Below, one piece after another: positions 8,898-17,736 of a stretch of 64,000 nucleotides of DNA. Location of the stretch: NCBI GenBank assembly GCA_041662605.1, contig JBAZSD010000007.1, positions 62,001 to 126,000 on the forward strand. The letters run 5' to 3'. The notes beneath the pieces were generated by a model that worked only from the letters and a program-made list of their open reading frames with translations, had not been told where the DNA came from and made no database searches. A program made the position numbers and the translations under genes. Source of the DNA: Desulfomonilaceae bacterium. GTDB lineage: Bacteria > Desulfobacterota > Desulfomonilia > Desulfomonilales > Desulfomonilaceae. The first letter of the stretch is position 1. Each line of letters opens with the position of its first letter.

Positions 8898-10997
8898 ATG
8901 TCTGAAGTCACATATAGTCTTGATCAGTTAACTAGGGTCGCCACACTGGTGATAGATACCGCCGGGCCTGTCAACACCATTGGTCAGATTTTCCTGGCGG
9001 ATTTGGAAAGGGCCATCGACAGGTCGATATTGGACAAGGTCCGGGGAGTGATCATAGTCTCCGGGAAGAAAAGAAGCTTCCTCGACGGAGCGAATCTCAA
9101 GGAAATAATTACAGATCCCACTCCTGCGGTGATCCGGCATGTCACCCTGAGATATCAGGAATCTCTGGCCCGGCTCGCCGGGAGCCCTTTTCCTGTGGTG
9201 GCTGTGTTGGACGGGCAGACTGCGCTGGGAGGAGGTTTTGAACTACTGCTTTGGGGATGCGACTGTGTATTTGCGACAACTTCTTCCAAAATGGGGCTTC
9301 CAGAAGTAAACGTAGGTCTTTTCCCTGCGGGTGGAGGAACTCAAACGTTACCGAAAGTGGTGGGGTTTAAGACGGCTGTCACTATGATACTCACCGGCAG
9401 GGTCAGTTCCGCTGAGGAATATTCCAAAACCGGCTTTGTCACGATTTGCGATGCCAGGGAACTTGAATCCCGTGCAATGCAATGGATAGAGGACCATCAG
9501 GGAATCATAAACCGAAACTATGATCCCGACTTTGGAATCCCGGAACCGTTGACCGAAGATGAAAAGCGAAAAGCAATTGACGTAGCGAGGTCTCGTTACG
9601 GGATTTGCCCACATCGGCCATATCTATATGCGGCTATGGACTCAATGGAAGGCGGGTTAGACTTGTCCATTGACGAGGCTGCCAGAAGAGATGTCGACCT
9701 TTTCGTCCCTCTATTTAGTCATCCAAATACCCGCGCCAAGATCGACCTTTTCTCTTTGGTGACCAGCGTTGGTCACAGGCTGGTCAGGGTTGACGCTCGT
9801 CAGGCGGCTAAAGTGGAGAAGATTGCAGTGATCGGCTCAGGTCTTATGGGAAGTGGAATTGCACAAGTCACTGCGGAAAAAGGCATTAAGACAACTCTGA
9901 TAGATGTCGACGCTGACACGGCTCGAAAAGCGGTGGAGAAGATTGGATCTACGCTCCAGGATTTAGTTGATCGTGGTAGATGGTCCCAGAAGCGCAAGAA
10001 CGCAACTATGGCCAACCTTGACTGGACCGATGACTACACGAGCCTCAAAGAAGTACCCTTGGTTATCGAATGCGTATTTGAGAACCTAGATCTCAAACGT
10101 AAAATCCTGACCAGGGTTCAGGAAGTGAATCCCGACATCTTGTTCGCTTCCAATACATCTACCATACCAATGGCCGATATTTCCGAGTTCTCGAAACGTC
10201 CGGATATGGTGGTTGGAATGCACTACTTCTCGCCTGTGCCACTTATGCCCCTTCTCGAGGTCATACAGGGCCCACGGTCCAGCGCTTCGTCGATTTCTAC
10301 GGCTGTAACAGTAGGGCGGGCCATGGGCAAAACAGTTATCCTTGTCAGTGACGGTCCGGGATTTTACACAAGTCGGACATTCGGCAGCTACGTAATGAAT
10401 GGCTTCCGCCTTGCAGAGTTAGGGGTTAGCCCGTGGGAGGTTGATCTGTTGGCGCTCAAGGCGGGTTTTCCGCAGGGACCTTTGCATGTTTATGGCACAG
10501 CGGGGGGCAACGTGGTTTATCATGCCGGTAATTTTATGGCTTCACGGTTTCCAGATCGGATGAGCATTCCAAAGACGTTGATGAAAATGTACGAAGGGGG
10601 CTATGTGGGGGCTGGCAAGCCTAGTTTTTATAAAGATTACCGTAAGATGCTACCAGACGAATCCGCAGCCAATTTTATCGTCAGAGCCAACGGGCTGCCG
10701 ATCCCGACGGCTGAAGAGTCTCAGGACATCTTGCTGCTAGGAATGGTGAATGAAGCTTTCTGGTGCCTGAGTGAAGGGGTTTTGCATGATTTCTTCAGCA
10801 TGGATCTTGGGGCTGTGCTAGGCATCGGATTTCCGGATTGCTGGCATGGACCTGCCCGTTATGTCAGCCTTAAGGGAGTTAAGTTCATAAAGCGTAGACT
10901 TGAGGAGCTTTCTGAAAAGTTCAAAATTCCGGGTCTTGCCCCTGCTCCTGAGTTTGATTCACTCATAGCCTGTGGCTTGGACTCCGGGCTAATATAA
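8898..10997 (+). CDS. Bifunctional enoyl-CoA hydratase / 3-hydroxyacyl-CoA dehydrogenase (FadB/FadJ-like)
   Basis: 699 aa. The N-terminal crotonase domain (about 1-190) has the oxyanion-hole segments DGANLKEI and ALGGGFELLLWG and the catalytic-Glu region GLPEVNVGLFPAGGGTQ. From about 308 an NAD-binding Rossmann fold begins (IAVIGSGLMGSGIAQ), and HYFSPVPLMPLLEVI carries the His-Glu catalytic pair. C-terminal dehydrogenase domains follow. It catalyses hydration and oxidation in beta-oxidation. The flanking thiolases complete a trifunctional-type set. Spacing of 15 and 10 bp to its neighbours supports one transcript. Confidence 0.94.
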   Translation: MSEVTYSLDQLTRVATLVIDTAGPVNTIGQIFLADLERAIDRSILDKVRGVIIVSGKKRSFLDGANLKEIITDPTPAVIRHVTLRYQESLARLAGSPFPVVAVLDGQTALGGGFELLLWGCDCVFATTSSKMGLPEVNVGLFPAGGGTQTLPKVVGFKTAVTMILTGRVSSAEEYSKTGFVTICDARELESRAMQWIEDHQGIINRNYDPDFGIPEPLTEDEKRKAIDVARSRYGICPHRPYLYAAMDSMEGGLDLSIDEAARRDVDLFVPLFSHPNTRAKIDLFSLVTSVGHRLVRVDARQAAKVEKIAVIGSGLMGSGIAQVTAEKGIKTTLIDVDADTARKAVEKIGSTLQDLVDRGRWSQKRKNATMANLDWTDDYTSLKEVPLVIECVFENLDLKRKILTRVQEVNPDILFASNTSTIPMADISEFSKRPDMVVGMHYFSPVPLMPLLEVIQGPRSSASSISTAVTVGRAMGKTVILVSDGPGFYTSRTFGSYVMNGFRLAELGVSPWEVDLLALKAGFPQGPLHVYGTAGGNVVYHAGNFMASRFPDRMSIPKTLMKMYEGGYVGAGKPSFYKDYRKMLPDESAANFIVRANGLPIPTAEESQDILLLGMVNEAFWCLSEGVLHDFFSMDLGAVLGIGFPDCWHGPARYVSLKGVKFIKRRLEELSEKFKIPGLAPAPEFDSLIACGLDSGLI

Positions 10998-11007
10998 GGA
11001 GACACAG

Positions 11008-12189
11008 ATGCAGGACGCATTCATAGTTAGCGCTGTAAGAACCGCTGTAGGAAAGAAGAACGGCAGCCTATCACAATATCGTCCGGATGAGTTGCTTGGA
11101 ATTGTCCTGAGAGAAGTCATAGACCGTGTAGACGTGGATCCGGCTGAAATCGAGGATGTTCTGGGGGGAACAGTGACTCAGGTGGGAGAGCAGGGATTCA
11201 CCCTGCCTCGCATGGGTGTTTTGGCCGCTGGTTTTCCTGATGACACTCCTGGAGTCGCAATCAACAGACAATGTGGATCCAGTCTCACGGCATTGAGTTT
11301 CGCAGCGGCTGAGATTATCGCAGGGTGGCGAGACTGCGTTATAGCCTGTGGCTGCGAGGTCATGAGCAAATACTCTATTGCAGCCGAGTGGCTCAATCTT
11401 ACTCTTTCCAATGGTAAACCCGCCGGTATGCCATTTGGCTCTGCTTATTTGAATCGAACGGGTGGCAAATTCGTAGATCAGGGTCAGGCTGCCGAACTCA
11501 TCGCCAAAAAATGGGGCATTCAAAAGGAGGAACTGGACTCCTTCGCTATGCGAAGCCATCAGCGTGCGCACAGAGCGGAGACCGAGGGGCGGTTTGACCG
11601 AGAGATAGTACCAGTAAAGATCCGGAGCGCAGACGGTACGGAGAGGGTTTTTGCAAAAGACGAAACGATAAGACCTGAAACTTCGCTGGAGATTCTGGCG
11701 AATTTAAAACCTGTGTTCGGAACAAAAATGATGACAGCGGGCAATTCCAGTCCCATCAGTGACGGGGCCTCGGCCGTGCTGTTGATGTCGTCAAGAAAAG
11801 TCAAGGAACTCGGTTTGAAGCCCAGAGCCAGAATTGTTACATCCGCTGTGGCGGGGGCAGATCCCGTCATGATGTTGACAGGTCCAATTCCAGCCACGAA
11901 GAAAGTAATGAAATTGTCGGGACTTGCCATGAAGGATTTCGACAGGATAGAGATTAACGAAGCCTTCGCTGCAGTGCCTCTGGCTTGGGGAAAAGAGTAT
12001 GATCCCGATTGGGGAAAAGTGAACTCTAACGGTGGGGCTATTGCGCTAGGGCATCCCGTTGGAAACTCCGGTTGCCGTCTGGTAGTAACATGTTTGCACG
12101 AACTTGAAAGGATCGATGGTCATTATGGCTTGATCACTCTTTGCACCGGGGGTGGCATGGCTCCCGCTGTTGTGATCGAAAAAGTCTAA
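11008..12189 (+). CDS. Acetyl-CoA acyltransferase (second thiolase)
   Basis: 393 aa thiolase. The nucleophilic Cys is in NRQCGSSLTAL (about residue 88), the catalytic His in GHPVGNSG and the second Cys in LCTGGGM. The start VSAVRTAVGKKNG and the DGASAVLLMSS segment are typical of bacterial degradative thiolases. It sits 10 bp after the FadB-like gene with AGGAG before the ATG. It is clearly divergent from the thiolase at 7689 (ACCS versus QCGS around the nucleophile), so the pair is not a fresh duplication. Confidence 0.93.
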   Translation: MQDAFIVSAVRTAVGKKNGSLSQYRPDELLGIVLREVIDRVDVDPAEIEDVLGGTVTQVGEQGFTLPRMGVLAAGFPDDTPGVAINRQCGSSLTALSFAAAEIIAGWRDCVIACGCEVMSKYSIAAEWLNLTLSNGKPAGMPFGSAYLNRTGGKFVDQGQAAELIAKKWGIQKEELDSFAMRSHQRAHRAETEGRFDREIVPVKIRSADGTERVFAKDETIRPETSLEILANLKPVFGTKMMTAGNSSPISDGASAVLLMSSRKVKELGLKPRARIVTSAVAGADPVMMLTGPIPATKKVMKLSGLAMKDFDRIEINEAFAAVPLAWGKEYDPDWGKVNSNGGAIALGHPVGNSGCRLVVTCLHELERIDGHYGLITLCTGGGMAPAVVIEKV

Positions 12190-12236
12190 ATTGTTTGAAA
12201 AGGGTGGCATGGATCACGAAATGACATGGTTGAATT

Positions 12237-12884
12237 ATGGCTGAAAAGGAAGCTATTGACAGCCCATTTTGGGATTTTCAGGACAAGCCTCATCCTCCCG
12301 GCAAGGCTAAGATCATGGCGGCTTTGCGGACTCTCTTGGGTGAAAAGGAGTTTGTTTCAATTACCATCTCCGATATAGCCAGAAACGCCGGAGTCACCGA
12401 GGCTCTGATCTACAAATATTTCAAGGACAAACGGGACCTATTGCATCAGGTGCTGGCGGAATATTTGAATTTTTACATTACAGGGACTGAAAATGAGGTC
12501 AAGGCGATTAAGGGACCGCTGAACCAACTCAGAAAGCTAATTTGGTCACACATAAACATGTATGATTCAAATCGGGTCTTTGCACGGATTCTCCTCCTGG
12601 AGGTCAGAAATTACGCCGACTATTTTCTGAGTGACGCTTATCAAATGGTAAAGCGGTACACTGATTTCCTGCTTAAAGTCATTGAAGAGGGAATGGCGGA
12701 AGGCTCCGTTCGACGAGATATTCCTGCAGCGGCAATCAGACAATTGATACTTGGGGGTATCGAACACGCGTGCCTGCCTGCCACCATTTTCAGCCGTTCA
12801 ATTGATCCTGATAAAACAGCGGATAATTTATGCGCAATCATTCTTGACGGTGTAACGCCTCGCTTCCAGCCTGCTAAAGGCTAA
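12237..12884 (+). CDS. TetR/AcrR-family transcriptional regulator
   Basis: 215 aa. The N-terminal helix-turn-helix (about 30-75) reads ITISDIARNAGVTEALIYKYF, the TetR signature. The C-terminal part is a variable all-helical ligand domain. It lies inside the fatty-acid operon, 47 bp after the second thiolase and 23 bp before the acyl-CoA dehydrogenase, like FadR/PsrA-type repressors that sense acyl-CoA. The palindrome at 7539-7559 is its likely operator (inference). The ribosome binding site before the ATG is poor. Confidence 0.9.
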   Translation: MAEKEAIDSPFWDFQDKPHPPGKAKIMAALRTLLGEKEFVSITISDIARNAGVTEALIYKYFKDKRDLLHQVLAEYLNFYITGTENEVKAIKGPLNQLRKLIWSHINMYDSNRVFARILLLEVRNYADYFLSDAYQMVKRYTDFLLKVIEEGMAEGSVRRDIPAAAIRQLILGGIEHACLPATIFSRSIDPDKTADNLCAIILDGVTPRFQPAKG

Positions 12885-12907
12885 ACTAAAAGTTGAAGGA
12901 GATCTTT

Positions 12908-14050
12908 ATGGAGATCATATCCTATACGGAAGACCATAGGATTTTTAGGGACTCGACAAGGAAATTTTTTGCCAGGGAAGTCACGCCTTACGTCGATGAA
13001 TGGGAAGAAGCCGGAATAGTTCCCAGAAGTATATGGAAGAAAATGGGCGATAACGGCTTTCTTTGTATGCAGGTTCCAGAAGAGTATGGAGGATTGGGGG
13101 TCGACTTTTTCTATTCCGTGATCCTTATGGAAGAGTTGGGACGGACCAACCATTTTGGGCTTGCCGCTTTTCTTCACAGTGACATCGTGGTTCCCTACAT
13201 AACGTCTTTCGCTTCCGAGGAGCTAAAACATAAATATCTGCCGGGTTGCATTTCCGGGGACATTATTACAGCGGTGGCAATGACTGAGCCCAATGCCGGA
13301 AGTGACCTGGCGGGAATGAGAACCACAGCGGTGGATGATGGCGACAACGTTATCATCAACGGTCAGAAGACTTTCACGAGTAACGGCATTCTATGCGATC
13401 TCGTAGTTCTAGCTGTCAAAGATCCCGCGGTGGAAGCTCCTCATAAAGCCGTCGACCTTTACCTGGTGGAGGCTGGAACGCCGGGTTTTGAGAAAGGAAA
13501 GAAAATAAAGAAGATTGGATGGCATAGCCAGGATACCGCTGAGCTATTCTTCAATGATTGCAGGGTTCCCAAGAGTAACCGTCTCGGACGGAAAGGCGGC
13601 GGATTTCCCATGCTGATGGATAAGCTGCAGCAAGAACGTCTCATGTGCTGTGTTGGCGCCCAGGTGATAGCAGAAAGGACTCTTGAGGCGACCATAGATT
13701 ACTGCAAGCAGCGGACTGCGTTTGGAAAGCCGATATCTAAATTCCAGAATACTCAGTTCAAGATTGTGGAAATGGCCACCGAAGTTAAATTAGGGAGAAC
13801 TTTTCTCGACAAACTCGTAGTTGACCATGCGGAAAAAAGGAATGTGGTTGTTGATGTGTCGATGGCAAAGTACTGGATTACGGATATGGCCAAAAGGGTT
13901 GTTGATGGCTGCTTACAGCTTTATGGAGGATACGGGTATTGCGAGGAATATCCTGTAGCCCGGGCCTGGCGGGACGTAAGGGTCATGTCCATTTTTGCCG
14001 GAACCAACGAGATTATGAAAGGGATAGCCGCCAAATTCATGGGGTTATAG
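12908..14050 (+). CDS. Acyl-CoA dehydrogenase (long-chain/isovaleryl-type active site)
   Basis: About 380 aa flavoprotein that makes the first alpha-beta double bond of beta-oxidation, passing electrons to an ETF. AMTEPNAGSDLAGM is the FAD/substrate signature and QLYGGYGYCEEYPVARAWRD the C-terminal signature. The usual catalytic Glu of short/medium-chain enzymes (IYEGT) is Ala here (IFAGTNEIM). As in the long-chain and isovaleryl branch, the base is probably the Glu of LQQERL. The ATG at 12908 follows GAAGGAGAT; the TTG at 12893 would put the ribosome binding site inside the gene. Confidence 0.92.
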   Translation: MEIISYTEDHRIFRDSTRKFFAREVTPYVDEWEEAGIVPRSIWKKMGDNGFLCMQVPEEYGGLGVDFFYSVILMEELGRTNHFGLAAFLHSDIVVPYITSFASEELKHKYLPGCISGDIITAVAMTEPNAGSDLAGMRTTAVDDGDNVIINGQKTFTSNGILCDLVVLAVKDPAVEAPHKAVDLYLVEAGTPGFEKGKKIKKIGWHSQDTAELFFNDCRVPKSNRLGRKGGGFPMLMDKLQQERLMCCVGAQVIAERTLEATIDYCKQRTAFGKPISKFQNTQFKIVEMATEVKLGRTFLDKLVVDHAEKRNVVVDVSMAKYWITDMAKRVVDGCLQLYGGYGYCEEYPVARAWRDVRVMSIFAGTNEIMKGIAAKFMGL

Positions 14051-14095
14051 ACGGGAACGCAAACCAATAAATGCTGGTGAACAGAGGAGGAAGTT

Positions 14096-15757
14096 ATGAT
14101 TCTGGCGTCTCAGGAGTCGATAAAAGAGTATACAGCTAAAGGTTGCTGGGGATCTAAGACCCTGCTTGACCACTTCTATGAGCATGTGGTCAAAATGCCC
14201 GATAAAACCGCAATTGCCGATCCACTTAACAAGGAGACTCTTCTCGGAACCACTCCGGATCACGTCTCTTACTCCGAACTGTCAAAAGCAGTTGATGGTA
14301 TGGCTACAGCGCTGTTCAATTCTGGAATCGAAAAGGATGATATAGTCATGGTCCAAATGCCCAATTGCTGGGAATTGGCCATGTTGTACCTCGCGATATG
14401 CAAGGTGGGAGCAGTCATATCTCCGGCCGCCATGCAATGGAGATCAAAAGATCTTGGTTACGTCGCGGACTTGACACTAGCCAAAGCCATTATAACCGTT
14501 GAATCCTTTCATGGTTTCGATCATCTGGCCATGGCAGGGGAGGTTCAACAGAAAAACCCTTCCATCAAGACCATTTTTACGTACCAGGACGTCCGACGCA
14601 TGATGACTGAAAAGCCGGGCCCCAAAGTTTCTGAAATACCAATTGATGGCAATGACATCTTCACAATCTGCTGGACATCAGGAACTGAAGCCCAGCCCAA
14701 AGGGTGTCCGCTGAGCCACAACAATTGGCGTTGTCAATCCTCTTTGGCATGCGGCCCATGCATACAGCCCGGAGATGTGCAGCTCACGGCCGGTCCGTTG
14801 GTGAACATGGCGTCCGTGGGAACTGTGTTTGTGCCGTGGCTTCTTCAAGGTGGAACCATGGTTCTTCATCATCCGTTTGACCCGATGTTGTTGCTTAAAC
14901 AGATGGTCACGGAAAAGATTAATTATACCTTATTAGTGCCTGCAGTGGTTAACCTTATACTCAAGCATCCTACTGCGGCGCAATTCGATTTAAGTTCCAT
15001 AAGGGCCATTACCGTTGGGTCAGCTCCAACCTCAATATGGGCCATGGAGGAATTCAAGAAAAAGTGGAATGTTGACATTGGAAATATCTGGGGACAAAAC
15101 GAGGGAACTGCCTTTGTATCAAGTGTTCAGGACATCCCTGACGTTAATATCAGGGTCGATCAGTTCCCCAATTATGGCGCTCCAGGCAGCGTCTGGTCGG
15201 TTCCTGTGACAAAGTTCATCAGAACCAAGGTTGTAGACGCGTCCGGAACGGAGTTGACAGAACCTGACGCAATTGGTGAACTTCTTTATCGTGGCCCCAA
15301 TGTGATTCCAGGTTATTTTAAGCGACCGGACCTTGGGGAGAAATCTTTCGACTCTGAAGGGTTCTTCCGTACCGGCGATCTTTTTCAAATAAAAGGTGAC
15401 CGATATCTTAAATTCTTTGACCGGGCCAAGGATATAATAATCAGGGGCGGCTTTAACGTAAGCGCTCTGGATGTTGAGAACGCTCTTCTTGCCCATCCCG
15501 CGATCCAGGATGTGGCCGCTGTGGGTATGAGCGATCCGGATCTGGGAGAACGAACCTGCGTATACGCTGTGCCGAAAGAGGGGCAAAGCCTGACCCTGGA
15601 AAGCCTGGTGAGCTTTTTAAAAGAAGCTGGGATGGCTGTTTACAAGCTCCCTGAACGCCTGGAAGTTGTAATAGCGATCCCGAGAAATTCAGTAGGCAAG
15701 ATTTTAAAGGCTGAACTAAGGAAGGACATCGCTGCAAGGGTCAAGGCCGAAAATTAG
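14096..15757 (+). CDS. AMP-dependent acyl-CoA synthetase / ligase
   Basis: 553 aa ANL-superfamily enzyme that activates a carboxylic acid to its acyl-CoA through an acyl-AMP. The P-loop is TSGTEAQPKG (about 195). The A5-like IWGQNEGT motif, GFFRTGDLFQIKGDRYLKFFDR (hinge Asp/Arg), GGFNVSALDVE and the C-terminal catalytic Lys in NSVGKILKAELRK are all present. It would feed free fatty acids into the neighbouring beta-oxidation enzymes. The exact substrate is open (fatty, cyclic or aromatic acid). GGAGGAAGTT precedes the ATG. Confidence 0.92.
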   Translation: MILASQESIKEYTAKGCWGSKTLLDHFYEHVVKMPDKTAIADPLNKETLLGTTPDHVSYSELSKAVDGMATALFNSGIEKDDIVMVQMPNCWELAMLYLAICKVGAVISPAAMQWRSKDLGYVADLTLAKAIITVESFHGFDHLAMAGEVQQKNPSIKTIFTYQDVRRMMTEKPGPKVSEIPIDGNDIFTICWTSGTEAQPKGCPLSHNNWRCQSSLACGPCIQPGDVQLTAGPLVNMASVGTVFVPWLLQGGTMVLHHPFDPMLLLKQMVTEKINYTLLVPAVVNLILKHPTAAQFDLSSIRAITVGSAPTSIWAMEEFKKKWNVDIGNIWGQNEGTAFVSSVQDIPDVNIRVDQFPNYGAPGSVWSVPVTKFIRTKVVDASGTELTEPDAIGELLYRGPNVIPGYFKRPDLGEKSFDSEGFFRTGDLFQIKGDRYLKFFDRAKDIIIRGGFNVSALDVENALLAHPAIQDVAAVGMSDPDLGERTCVYAVPKEGQSLTLESLVSFLKEAGMAVYKLPERLEVVIAIPRNSVGKILKAELRKDIAARVKAEN

Positions 15758-15762
15758 TTTGT

Positions 15763-15820
15763 ACTGCGATTGCGCAGTCAAGTGTTCAGTCTGAGCTATA
15801 AATACCGAAATATGGGTATT
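15763..15820 (+). promoter_or_regulatory. Small hairpin and inverted repeat between the ligase and hotdog genes
   Basis: ACTGCG-ATTG-CGCAGT (15763-15778) is a perfect 6-bp stem just after the ligase stop, without a T-run, so at best a weak terminator. AATACC-N8-GGTATT (15801-15820) is an operator-like inverted repeat ahead of the next gene. Together they suggest that the downstream genes can be transcribed separately. Nothing else is visible in this 172-bp spacer. Confidence 0.3.
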
Positions 15821-15929
15821 GGATCTGTGGGGTGGACAGTGGAACCTATTCCGTAAAACAGGAATTCCCCACGAATCTACCCCGTATATAGAGTAGCCCT
15901 AACGCTCATTTTGGGGAGGATTTGCTTTC

Positions 15930-16409
15930 ATGAGCCTGCCAACTGAAACAGTAAAGGGGTTGATTGAGAAAAAAGTGGCCTTCCTGGAACGCATGAAGCT
16001 TCAGGCGCTAGAATTGGCTCCAGGACAGGTAAAATTATTCACGCCTTTGAAAGGGAATGAAAATCACATTGGTGGAGTATACGCCGGGGCAATATTTACG
16101 TTAGCCGAGATTCCCGGTGGCGCATTGTTTTACACCAGTTTTGATGAAACTAAATTTTACCCTGTTGTGAAAGAAATGACGATCCATTTTTTGAAGCCCG
16201 CAAACACGGATTTGTCTATTGAAATTTTACTTTCAGAAGAGGAAATAGGGCGTATCACAGTCGAAGCCGAAAAGAAGGGAAAGAGTGAGTTTATACTCTC
16301 AGGAGAAATCAAGGATATTGATGGCCAAGTGGTGGCTCTCAGTAGAGGGGTTTACCAAATACGATCTATGGAGACATTGCCGAAGGTCTGTCCCAAAACA
16401 GAAAAATGA
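15930..16409 (+). CDS. Hotdog-fold protein, probable acyl-CoA thioesterase (DUF4442/PaaI-like)
   Basis: 159 aa. The segment NHIGGVYAGAIFTLAEIPGG matches the central hotdog helix with its preceding loop, as in PaaI and DUF4442 thioesterases, and MTIHFLKPANTDLSIEI is the following strand. The fold supports hydrolysis or binding of acyl-CoA. Placement between an acyl-CoA synthetase and a CoA transferase suggests release of CoA from stalled intermediates. GGGGAGGATTTGC precedes the ATG. The substrate is not deducible. Confidence 0.75.
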   Translation: MSLPTETVKGLIEKKVAFLERMKLQALELAPGQVKLFTPLKGNENHIGGVYAGAIFTLAEIPGGALFYTSFDETKFYPVVKEMTIHFLKPANTDLSIEILLSEEEIGRITVEAEKKGKSEFILSGEIKDIDGQVVALSRGVYQIRSMETLPKVCPKTEK

Positions 16410-16491
16410 ACGTGGGCGAGATATAGATCTTGCGATGTTATCGAAATTATAAAGATCCCAGTTTTTCATTGAAAAAGGAGTTCTAAAGGTT

Positions 16492-17643
16492 ATGTCCCAA
16501 GCGCTATCCGGACTTAAGGTTCTTGATTTGACCATGAATTTGCCTGGGCCTTATATGACATGGCTCTTGGCGCTTTTAGGCGCTGAGGTGGTCAAGGTTG
16601 AAAATCCTTCAGGTGGAGATTACAGCAGAGCCCTCTTGGGGGATGGGCAGAGTTCTCCTTTTTTCGCCGCAGTAAACAGAAACAAGAAAAGCGTAGGTCT
16701 GAATCTGAAGCACCCCGAAGGTAAGAGACTTTTCCTGAAACTTCTGAACCATTATGATGTTCTTGTGGAAGGATTTAGACCAGAAACAATGGAACGACTC
16801 GATCTGGGTTTTGATGTTCTATCCGCCATCAATCCCCGCCTTATTTATGTTTCAATTAGTGGCTATGGGCAGTCGGGGCCAAACAAGATGAGGGCTGGTC
16901 ACGATCTTAATTACCTGGCGCTAGCAGGAATAATAGGCATGACGGGCTCTCGCAATGGAGAACTCGCAATGCCCGGGGTCCAGATCGCTGACTTGGCTGG
17001 CGGCAGTCTCATGGGTCTGACTGGATTGCTTGCCGCCATAATCCAACGGGATCGGACGGGAAAAGGCCAATTCGTGGATGTCTCCATGTATGATGGGGCC
17101 TTTTCAATGGCGACAATGGTTTTTGCTGGGGTAGAAGCCGGCATGGAGTTTCCTGAACCGGGAAAGATGATGCTGAATGGCCGTTTCCCCTGCTACGGCC
17201 TTTACAAGACGTCAGACGGTCGTTACATGTCATTGGGGGCGTTGGAGTCCAAGTTCTGGAAAAATTTCTGCATGGCTGTCGGCAGGGAAGATTTGCTTGA
17301 TGGTCAATTCGGAGGTCCTGAAGTTGTAACTGAACTTGCCAGACTGTTCGCTTCAAAGACACAAGATGAATGGACTGAGTCTATGGTTACTGCCGATGCG
17401 TGCTGCGAACCGGTTTTGAATCTTAACGAAGCAGCGGATTCTCCTCTGACACAGGCGAGATTCATGGTAAACCGCGATCCTGAAGGTAAGAGATCTCTGG
17501 GGTTCCCGTTGAAGCTCTCTGAAAGCGAACCACCCACAGATGAACCGGCCCCGTCTCTTGGGCAACACACCAGGGAGATCCTTGCTGGGCTTGGAATTAC
17601 TGAAAAAGAACTCCAATCTCTATCCTATGACGGGGTCATATAG
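16492..17643 (+). CDS. CaiB/BaiF family CoA transferase
   Basis: 383 aa class III CoA transferase, the family of formyl-CoA transferase, CaiB and alpha-methylacyl-CoA racemase. LSGLKVLDLTMNLPGPYMTWLLALLGAEVVK is cut here to its key parts: LKVLDL near the start and GAEVVKVENP (about 32-41). The catalytic Asp is probably that of GHDLNYLALAGI. GFRPETMERLDLG and SGYGQSGP are further family segments. Whether it is a transferase or a methylacyl-CoA racemase cannot be told; in a fatty-acid operon the racemase role (branched chains) is plausible. AAGGAG precedes the ATG. Confidence 0.88.
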   Translation: MSQALSGLKVLDLTMNLPGPYMTWLLALLGAEVVKVENPSGGDYSRALLGDGQSSPFFAAVNRNKKSVGLNLKHPEGKRLFLKLLNHYDVLVEGFRPETMERLDLGFDVLSAINPRLIYVSISGYGQSGPNKMRAGHDLNYLALAGIIGMTGSRNGELAMPGVQIADLAGGSLMGLTGLLAAIIQRDRTGKGQFVDVSMYDGAFSMATMVFAGVEAGMEFPEPGKMMLNGRFPCYGLYKTSDGRYMSLGALESKFWKNFCMAVGREDLLDGQFGGPEVVTELARLFASKTQDEWTESMVTADACCEPVLNLNEAADSPLTQARFMVNRDPEGKRSLGFPLKLSESEPPTDEPAPSLGQHTREILAGLGITEKELQSLSYDGVI

Positions 17644-17736
17644 GCATCTTCGCTGGATCGTCAGTCTTACCAAACGCAGGGGATAAATGCTGAGATTTCA
17701 AGCCTGTCAATTCCGAAGGGTCGTAAGGATGGAACC

